DNA from: Pelobates cultripes
Taxonomy: Eukaryota > Chordata > Amphibia > Anura > Pelobatidae
NCBI GenBank assembly: GCA_933207985.1
Contig: OW240917.1
Coordinates: 241,410,375 to 241,474,374, forward strand
Length of the DNA stretch: 64,000 bases
Direction: 5' to 3'
The notes below the pieces were generated by a model. The model saw nothing but the letters and a program-made list of their open reading frames with translations. It was not told the origin of the DNA and searched no databases. Shown here piece by piece: positions 55,142 to 64,000 of the stretch. The position numbers and the translations under genes are program-made. Each line of letters starts with the position of its first letter. Position 1 is the stretch's first letter.

Positions 55142-55197
55142 CCAGCCTCTTCTTTTAGAAGAGCAAGGAACTTGCTAACACGATACTCTGGGTTCAT
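55142..55197 (-). CDS. nsf: nsf penultimate coding exon (human residues 720-738)
   Basis: 56 bp. The acceptor is TTTGTTTTTCAG, the donor GCTGG|GTAAGT (perfect consensus). It encodes MNPEYRVSKFLALLKEEA plus two bases of a Gly codon. Reading through the donor would end the protein at once with G-stop, but the strong donor and the family's usual extra residues argue for a further exon. Confidence 0.93.
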
Positions 55198-56301
55198 CTG
55201 AAAAACAAACAATCAAACAAAAAACTGTATGTTACTTTGGAGAACCATAAATTATTGTCCTAGGAGATACCTAGGCAGTGACACAAGATCTGGAACAGAA
55301 AAATAAATAAAAGGAAAATGTAGACAACCAGACTAGAGAAAAATGAAAGAAAAGCAAGGATGAGAGAAGAAGGGCATGGGTTTATCTTCAAACCTCATCT
55401 TTGGACAGTGTCAAAACAGTCGTAACCCTATAAATATGCTCCCACTAATGAAACCTTGAGTTCCATTCCTCTGCTGAAATGTCAAAGTACCGGATATATG
55501 GAGCAGACCCCATAACACCAATAGGTAAATTCCAGATCAGGTTTAGCTTTGGGCTGCATCAAAACTACCCATAATAAATACTTTATCCAGAGATAAATCA
55601 AGAGAACAGGTCAACTTCTCACATTGTGAATGAAACAAGAATAGATTATATAAAAACATGAAATTGACTTTTTATTCAGTAGTAGCTTTCCTAAACATAA
55701 AGGGTTGTTTGCACACCACTTTATTTCTATCTCTTTACACCACTTTATATTAAAGACTATGCTGCTGTTTTGAAGGAATACTCCAATGTAAAAAAAACCC
55801 CCAAAAAACCAGAGGTAATACTGTCTCTTTGCTGCAGCCAATTGATCATGCCGAGATTATAATACTTGATGAATCCAAAAATTCTCACAGCACTGGGGAC
55901 TCACAATGTTTGCGCGACAAGCCAATCAAATGCTTTTCTTGCGCTTTGAACTGGCGTGCATGAAACCCTTCCCGTTGCCTGGTTGTCAGTCGGGATGGTG
56001 CAACGAAGGACTTTTCGAAAACAAGACGAAAGCTAACCTTCAGTTAAAGAGGCACTGTCACCATCGGGGGAAATTTGCAGAATTCGCAAAGTACCCAACA
56101 TAGACATCGCCACTGGTGGTCAGGTGGCCTTTTTGTCTCTGTGTATCTATTGACGGTGTTGGAATTTCAGTGAATTCCAACATAGTCAAAAATAGTATTT
56201 TATAAAGATTCTTTGAAATACTCATTTTTTAGAAAGGGGGTTGGTGGGGTTGACAGTGCTGCTTTAACTCCTAAAGCACTCCAGAAAGCTACAATGTTTT
56301 A

Positions 56302-56625
<324 letters not shown>

Positions 56626-57091
56626 TCACAAATAGAGTGGGTCTAGGTCTTGGTTGAACTGAAGCCTACATGACATGGCAGAAGAACACAACCGAGATTT
56701 CAAACGAAAGGCATATACTAAAGATGGGTTATTAATGTTGAGGTGAGCTAGAGCATGTAGACTTATCATAAACTAGTCTGGAGAGGACAACTATAAATGT
56801 TCTATTGACTACAGACCAAAGAAAATGTAGAGAAAAGAAGAGAAGGCACCAGTGTGAAAATCATGGGGTACATGGAGATATTATATGAAAAAGAAACAGT
56901 GCCAAACTCATAACATATAAAGAGAGGGTAAAAAAAAACCAAAACAACCAATGCTTAGGGGAAAAAAACTTAAATTACCTGATTAAAATATAGGAAATAC
57001 AACAACTTTGGTTTTAATTGTCACCTCCCATATCATGAAAGAGGGGTTTAGACACTATTGTGTTGGCTTTAATATGTTATTCAGGTCCTCA

Positions 57092-57334
<243 letters not shown>

Positions 57335-57340
57335 TCACTA

Positions 57341-57469
<129 letters not shown>

Positions 57470-57617
57470 CTAAACACTGCTGATATTTGCAAACTACTTT
57501 TGTCATGATTCTCAGAAATCATATTGCAGGAAATGTAGATTCCAGACAACCTACAATGACAAGGTCAGCCATCACTACACCAAAACATTCTGTAATACAC
57601 TGTAACAGGTGGGATTA

Positions 57618-58071
<454 letters not shown>

Positions 58072-58579
58072 TTAGAAAGGACTAATCTCAAAACAGCGTC
58101 AAACTGTCCTATCATCTCACAATTAGCAATAATGCATTTCCATCATAAACATATGTAGGCCTGTCATTAAGTACTTGGCAAATACTGCAAGTAGCTGAAA
58201 CATTGATGTAGATATATAGTTCACACAATGCCTAAACATTGTTGCCTGATACACAAAATTATAGCTCAAATCATTTTTCTTATACATTTAAGTTCCAGTC
58301 CCAAACCCCAATGGTCTTCAGTCCAGTCACCAGTCTCTCAATTACAATCACCTATAAGCGCTTATGAAAGACTCATTTTTCCTTGCTCATTACCTTCTAA
58401 TAACTTGCCGCCTGTATCCCCCTCAAAGTATTAATTTTAAAATCCTTATAATCTGCTACAAGGTTTTCAATGTGACTAAAATATATGCCTGCTGAAGTTG
58501 GTTAAGATATCCCCAACAACATTGCTGAGTTATGAGAAACACATTAAAAGGACACTATAGTCAACAAAACAACTTTAGC

Positions 58580-59007
58580 TTAAAGGACCACTATAGTGCC
58601 AGGAATACATACTTGTTTTCCTGGCACTATAGTGCCCTGAGGGTGCCCCCACCCCCAGGGCTAAAGGGGGAGGAAGGGGTTAATCCCTTACCTTTTTTCC
58701 AGCGCCGCGCTCCCTCGGCGCTGGGACTTTCCTCGCGCATTCAGCCAGTCTCATAGGAAAGCATTATCAATGCTTTCCTATGGACGCTGGCGTCTTCTCA
58801 CTGTGAAAATCACTGTGAGAAGCGCGGAAGCGCCTCTAGCGGCTGTCAATGAGACAGCCACTAGAGGCTGGATTAACCCATAGGTAAACATAGCAGTTTC
58901 TCTGAAACTGCTATGTTTACAGCAAAAAGGGTTAAACCTAGCTGGACCTGGCACCCAGACCACTTCATTAAGCTGAAGTGGTCTGGGTGCCTATAGTGGT
59001 CCTTTAA
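58580..59007. mobile_element. Nested subtype B MITE
   Basis: TTAAAGGACCACTATAGTGC to CTATAGTGGTCCTTTAA, inserted at a TTAA of the outer element. It has internal hairpins (AACATAGCAGTTTC / GAAACTGCTATGTT) and is a complete copy of the subtype. Confidence 0.8.
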
Positions 59008-59218
59008 AAAAAAAAACATTTTGGTGTATAGATCACATCCCTGCAGTCTCACTACTCAATTCTCTGTCATATAGGAGTTAAATCACTTTTGCTTCAGCTC
59101 TAGCCACACTTCCCCTGGCTGTGACTCACACACACAGCCTGCATTAAAAAAGTTTTCATTTTCAGTCAGATATTACCTTGCTTTATATGTTTTTATCTCC
59201 TGCTCTGTAAATTGAACT

Positions 59219-59664
59219 TTAAAGGGATCCTATAGTGCCAGGAAAACAAAGCCGTTTTCCTGGCACTATAGGTTTCCAAGGTGCCCACTCCCTCGCGCCT
59301 CCCACTCCCGCAGGGCTGAAGGGGTTAAAACCCTTCAGCCACTTACCTGAATCCAGCACCGATTTCCCTCGGCGCTCGGTCAGGCTCCGCCCACGCTTCT
59401 CCACCAACTCAATGCTTTCGAAAGGGGAAAATCTGACGCTGGAGGTCCTCATACAGAGCGTGAGGACGTCCAGCGTCAGATAACGGACCAAAAGTCGGTT
59501 TGGATTCTGGAAGCGCCCTCAATGGCTGTAGACAGCTGGTCGACAGCCACTGAGGGCAGACTTAGAGCTACAATGTAAACATTGCAGTTCTCTGGAACTA
59601 AAATGTTTTACATTGCAGCACAGCACCCAGACCACTTCAATTAGCTGAAGTGGTCTGGGTTCCT
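59219..59664. mobile_element. Second nested subtype B MITE, right end lost
   Basis: It begins TTAAAGGGATCCTATAGTGC at the host's 'ATTGAACTTTAA'. It runs through CACCCAGACCACTTCAATTA to GTGGTCTGGGTTCC, where host sequence (TACATACAGTAGGCTCCTGC) resumes without the expected closing CCTTTAA. Confidence 0.65.
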
Positions 59665-60015
59665 ACATACAGTAGGCTCCTGCAGGGTCTAGCAAGCTAT
59701 TAGTGAAGGAGATAAGAAATAGTAAATTAAACAGAATTTGCAATAAAGGAAGTTTAAAATTTAGATCTCTCTTTACAGGAAGTGTTTAGGAATGTGTAGC
59801 TAGGGCTGTATAAACAAGGTGATTTAACTCTTAAATGGCAGAGAATTGAGCAGTGAGACAGCAGGGACGTGATCTATACACCAAAACTGCTTGTTTTGCT
59901 AAAGTTGTATTGGTGACTATAGTGTCCCTTTAAATATAGACAAAAGCATGAGAGGAAAAAAAAAAAGACATATTAAATTACACAAATATCTAATTTAGAT
60001 TAGAATTTCCCTTTA

Positions 60016-60258
<243 letters not shown>

Positions 60259-60589
60259 TTAAATATAGGAAGTGGTCGCATTGAGCTAAAGATTTCTCAA
60301 GGAAGTAGACAAGAATTGTGAATTCTGTGTTTTGATCATCAATAACTAGGAACAATGTGAGTGTATGTTGTGGAATACTAATTCCAACGTGAATAAATAT
60401 TGTGTGATGTAAGAAGCCTAGAAGCTGGAGGTCGATCATGTAGGCAACAATACAATTATTTTCTACTCTACATTAGTGAACTTTTACAGTTTCTGTAGAC
60501 ACAAATTACAGACTCTATATAGAATACATCTTTATGTACTGTACCAACATTTCACAAGGTATATAGACCAACGTCATAAGGGTACTTAC

Positions 60590-60685
60590 AGGTTTTATGT
60601 CATTCTCTAAAGAAGTTAGGAAGTCACTCCTGGTCACCTGCAGACATTCAGCCTTCTCCATGTCAACCTCTACTTTGTTTGTGGC
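60590..60685 (-). CDS. nsf: nsf exon (human residues about 459-490)
   Basis: 96 bp, phase 0 at both ends. The acceptor is CTATTAG, the donor CCT|GTAAGT. It encodes [13 protein letters not shown], then [19 protein letters not shown], the end of the D1 small domain and the D1-D2 linker. Small changes from mammals occur (KASTK becomes KATNK-like, ES to EC). Confidence 0.93.
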
Positions 60686-62400
60686 CTAATAGAACAATGA
60701 GATTGACATTAATCTGTGTTTTTGCCACAAACAACTCTGTGCCGCAGCCAAACGGCATTAGCAATTGTACATAAACAGTTTGACTATAAAATCAAGAATC
60801 AGACGTACTTTGCAGAGATCAGTTTAATTGGAAGTACCACAATAGTTTTAAAAAATAAATAAATTCTTCATGTTCCTACATCTGGTTTAAACCTCATTCT
60901 TACCAAGGTTGCTAAAATGAGCCGCGCCAGTTTCAACCTGAACCTGAAGCAACAAATAGGTCAGTCATTATTAAGGTAAGTTATACTTGCTTACCCGCTG
61001 CCCTTTGTTTAAGCTCCACTATTCCCTGATGGTCACTCTGTCCTTATATGACCCCAACAAGCATAAAATAACACTTTCTCAGTAATATCTATGAAAGAGC
61101 AAGAAAACTACCAAGAGGAGGGTTCTCCTCCAGGACAGACTGGGACAAAAACTCAGCCCGGACAGTTAAAGGCAGAGCAGCTCACTAGGAGGAGCAGGGC
61201 CAGAAATGGGCATGTTATATCATCACCGATAATCAGCACGTCTCCACCCCCAAATTAATATATTCGTGTCATGCCCCTCCAGAGTATCCAGTGCTCTTTG
61301 ACGGAGATCATGTCCTGTTTTTATTTCTGCACAATGCAAGCATTCACAGCGTTCGCTAATGGCTTGTCTCTGGTGTTCCCAATAGTGAGATACCAGGTGA
61401 AAAAAAAAGAGGAAAAGGTCTGTTAAAGCGTGTTGTGCATGTGTGGGACTGCTTGTAGGATTGCAGGTGTGTAGAGGAGACTGTTTGCGGTGTACTATGT
61501 GTGGCTAGTGTGTGTTTTCGGCCTGTAAAGTATGTGTGTGTGTGCGTGTGTTTATGGGGCCTGTATAGAGTGTGTGTCTATGGGGTGTTTTCTGTGTAGG
61601 GGTATCAGGAGGTTGTGTGTGTATGAATCTCAAAGCTGTAAAGTATGTATGCACATAGGGGTTGTAATGCACATGTGTTTATAGGTCTAGTAATGTGTAT
61701 ATAGGGAGTTTAGTGTGTGTATGAATATAGGGGGTATAGAGTCTGTAGCGTGTGTGAGTGTACAAGGGGAGTAAGGTGTGTAAATAGGTGTATAGAGCCG
61801 GGGTGTAGAGTGTTTGTGTGTGAATACAGAGGTGTGTGTAGCATGTTTGTGCGAGTGCAGATGGTGTAATGTGTATTTAAGGGGTATAGCGTGTGTGAGA
61901 GTGCAGGGGGTGTAATGTGTGTTTATAAGGGGTATAGCAGTAATGTGTGTGTGAGTGAGTGAGTGCAGGGGGTGTGATGTGTGCATATAGAGGTTAGGAT
62001 AGGGCTTTAAATAATTATTTTAATAACTGAATTTAATACCGGAATTATAAAAAAAAAAAAAAAAAAGTCCTGGCCTGGTTCTCCTACTCTCCCCTGTCAT
62101 TCATCTCTTTCCATAAACCTGTATGATACCTGCATATAGAGGGGCCTATGAAGACATGCAATTGGCAGGTGGGAGAGAGACCAACATTTGAAAGAACTTT
62201 AAATTATAATATAATACGTTTGTTAACACAATGTATGGATGTTATGTACTGTTTTATAAATTAAAGCCAATGTGTGTACCATGGCAGGTACACTGTAAGA
62301 TCTGCAGAAGAGTGTGCATGCCTTGATCCATAGATATTATAGGTTTGTAAGTGCCACTGATTAATTATGCGTGGGAGTTTACACACAGCTTCCTTCGTCT
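60686..62400. other. Upstream nsf intron: unique DNA and TG-rich repeat
   Basis: No further nsf exon was recognised; the previous exon would end in the RAAQSTAMNRHIK region. A degenerate TG-rich array (GGGGTGTAATGTGTGTTTAT-like units) fills about 61480-61985. Confidence 0.5.
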
Positions 62401-62404
62401 CGTG

Positions 62405-62408
62405 GGGG

Positions 62409-62464
<56 letters not shown>

Positions 62465-62466
62465 GA
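62405..62466. repeat. (TA)n-(CA)n compound microsatellite
   Basis: ATATAT run followed by ACACACACACACACA. A second (TA)n run lies at 62573-62608 after a GTGTGTGTG tract, as a near mirror image. Confidence 0.9.
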
Positions 62467-62573
62467 CGTTTAGTAGCGTGACCGTATCCATATGGAGCTG
62501 TGTTTCAGCTAGATAGTTCTGAATAGCAAGGCTCATTTGCTATTACATCAATTGTTCCTGTGTGTGTGTGTGC

Positions 62574-62610
<37 letters not shown>

Positions 62611-62622
62611 GTTTTTGTTTAG

Positions 62623-62919
62623 AATGTTAAACAAAAATCTGCACACCAGTCAAGCCATAAGACTTGTTTTCAACAAAGAATCCCATTTTAAACATGGATC
62701 CCTTCGAGTCTGTGTCGGCATATGCAAATTGGCTCAAACACAGACTCAAAGGAATCCATGTTTAAAATGGAATGAGGCAAATATGTGATTCTTTGTTGGA
62801 CTAATTTGCATACGCCTACCCAGAATCCTTTTCAGTAGTAACATCACTGCAAATTTGTGATTTCTGTGGGAAAAGCAGGTCTTATGGCTTGACTGGTGTG
62901 CAGATTTTTGTTTAACATT
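62623..62919. mobile_element. 297-bp hairpin MITE with 41-bp perfect terminal inverted repeats
   Basis: 62623-62663 (AATGTTAAACAAAAATCTGC...) is the exact reverse complement of 62879-62919 (...GCAGATTTTTGTTTAACATT). Inner arms ACAAAGAATCCCATTTTAAA / TTTAAAATGG...GATTCTTTGT and GAGTCTGTGT / ACACAGACTC extend the hairpin. It is flanked by TA-rich DNA, suggesting a TA target (Tc1/mariner-like), which is inferred. Perfect arms suggest a recent insertion. Confidence 0.8.
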
Positions 62920-63770
62920 GTATTAAATATATAAATATATATAAACAAACAAAAAAAAACTATTGAGTGAGCTTCTGGCAAGAGAGGGTGAGAGTCAGTT
63001 ACTAGAGGGAGTGATAATAGAGTAATAAGAGGAAGAAGTGGGCTAGTGGCACGAGCAGGGGAAGAAGAGGGTCAAGAAACTTGGAGAGTGCGCCTGGTCT
63101 GTGGTCGAGTATTGGGATGATTATTGAGTGAACTAGTGAAATTAAACAAGGGGCAAATGACATGGAAATTAAGAGGCCCAGTGTTAGGGATGTTTGGCTA
63201 GAAGTAAATAAAGGTTACATTTTAAATGTAATTGAATCCATTGTAGAAGACGCCTGTATGAACTGAACTGGTTTAGCTCACTCGTGCAGGGAGACGTATT
63301 CAGTATTGACAGAGTAAAAGCTCCATTTATTAAGAAAAGGTACAGGCTGCCAGCTGCAATAACATGTGCCTTCCAAGTCTCTCCTAAGACAAGAAGAGTT
63401 AAGTACAGCAGGTTCCCTCTGCGCGATCGTCCAGCTGGTAAGGCCAGGCTGGTGATATGGTATTAGAGGGTGTTGAAAAGCAGAGGAGAAAATGTGACAG
63501 GTCTTTAATAGGAATTTGGGGGGGAAAAAAAACCAGACAAGTATGGATTATAAACACGCTTAATAGAACTATACCTCCCAACACACTCTGTCATCTCTAT
63601 GCTGAAAATAGAAAAAGCAACACCTTCCATGCCATGGTTTATTACCCCCACTTGTACAGTTTCCTCCTTATCCCTGTCGAAGCACAATATGTTACAGACA
63701 CATCCCAGAGCTTGTGTCGGGCATAAAATGGTTCACATTCTTCCCATACGAATCCAGTAATGAAGGACTC
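62920..63770. other. nsf intron, nothing recognised
   Basis: No repeat family or exon was supported. An Arg/Lys-rich 60-codon frame on plus (63284-63466) has no recognised domain. Confidence 0.45.
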
Positions 63771-63774
63771 TGTT

Positions 63775-64000
63775 TTCTAGCTGTGCAGGTTTGTGGTGCA
63801 GGTTGTGCATGTGTGTGTCATGTGTTGATGCAGGTTTGTAGAGCTGGCTGTTTGTGTGTTGGTATGATGTGCAAGTTCTTGGTGCTGGATGTGTGGTAGT
63901 GTGTGTGTATGTGTGCAAGTTCTTGGTGCTGGCTGTGTGTGTGTTGGTATGATGTGCGCAAGTTCTTGGTGCTGGCTGTGTGTGTGTGTGTATGTGCGCA
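63775..64000. repeat. TG-rich minisatellite (GTGCAAGTTCTTGGTGCTGG) running off the right edge
   Basis: GTGCAAGTTCTTGGTGCTGG recurs at about 63870, 63914 and 63957, roughly every 40-50 bp, separated by GTGTGTGTTGGTATGAT-like spacers. Earlier units (GTGCAGGTTTGTGGTGCAGG) are more diverged. Confidence 0.85.

Larger units (their letters stand above)
58544..59933. mobile_element. Subtype A TTAA MITE carrying two nested MITEs, in an nsf intron
   Basis: The outer copy starts TTAAAAGGACACTATAGTC and ends GGTGACTATAGTGTCCCTTTAA. Its interior pieces (58544-58583, 59004-59222, about 59664-59933) line up with the intact copy at 2200-2754 once two inserts are removed. Confidence 0.75.

Noticed and set aside
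60904..60943. Possible extra 40-bp nsf exon (TTGTTGCTTCAG acceptor, CTTG|GTAAGA donor on minus)
   Set aside because: The phase does not fit the neighbouring exon and the translation does not resemble NSF before residue 459.
63284..63466. Arg/Lys-rich 60-codon plus-strand frame
   Set aside because: No domain recognised and it lies in an nsf intron on the opposite strand; length is within chance.

Overview
The window looks like a stretch of amphibian, probably anuran, genome. Two kinds of evidence support this. First, it carries the vertebrate gene block wnt9b - wnt3 - nsf, identified from protein sequence exon by exon. Second, it is saturated with TTAA-flanked, palindromic elements starting TTAAAGG(G/A)AC, a terminus known from the T2/Kolobok-type MITEs of frogs. 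Only three cellular genes are visible. The rest is introns, intergenic DNA and layers of mobile and tandem repeats.

Layout. 1-240: first coding exon and promoter of a wnt9-type gene on the minus strand, running off the left edge. 240-32,600: a roughly 32 kb divergent spacer between wnt9b and wnt3. It holds nested TTAA elements (2.2-9.0 kb), a 416-bp tandem duplication (13.9-14.7 kb), three blocks of a 48-bp minisatellite (13.3, 17.2 and 24.0 kb) and a nearly 6 kb tyrosine-recombinase retroelement of DIRS/Ngaro type (18,031-23,963). That element has four open frames: gag-like, RT-RNase H, tyrosine recombinase and SGNH hydrolase. 32,640-50,616: a complete wnt3 gene on the plus strand. Its four coding exons of 77, 242, 266 and 480 bp encode 354 residues; the introns are about 8.5, 7.6 and 0.6 kb. 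Intron 1 contains three unrelated minisatellites, one built from a 60-bp piece of a repeat-encoded protein motif. Intron 2 contains a hAT-like element with a perfect 8-bp target duplication. 53,045-60,685: the 3' half of nsf on the minus strand (convergent with wnt3). Nine exons encode the end of D1 and the whole D2 ATPase domain, with a proposed tiny last coding exon and a poly(A) site. 60,686-64,000 is upstream nsf intron with repeats.

The genes do not form an operon. wnt9b and wnt3 are divergent secreted Wnt ligands that may share regulatory DNA in the spacer. nsf, the SNARE-recycling ATPase, is the usual convergent neighbour of wnt3. The most interesting structures are the intact SGNH-bearing retroelement inserted cleanly inside a 48-bp satellite unit, with a copy of the uninserted junction preserved in the same array, and the 'Russian doll' nests of TTAA elements. 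No CRISPR array, rRNA or tRNA gene was recognised.
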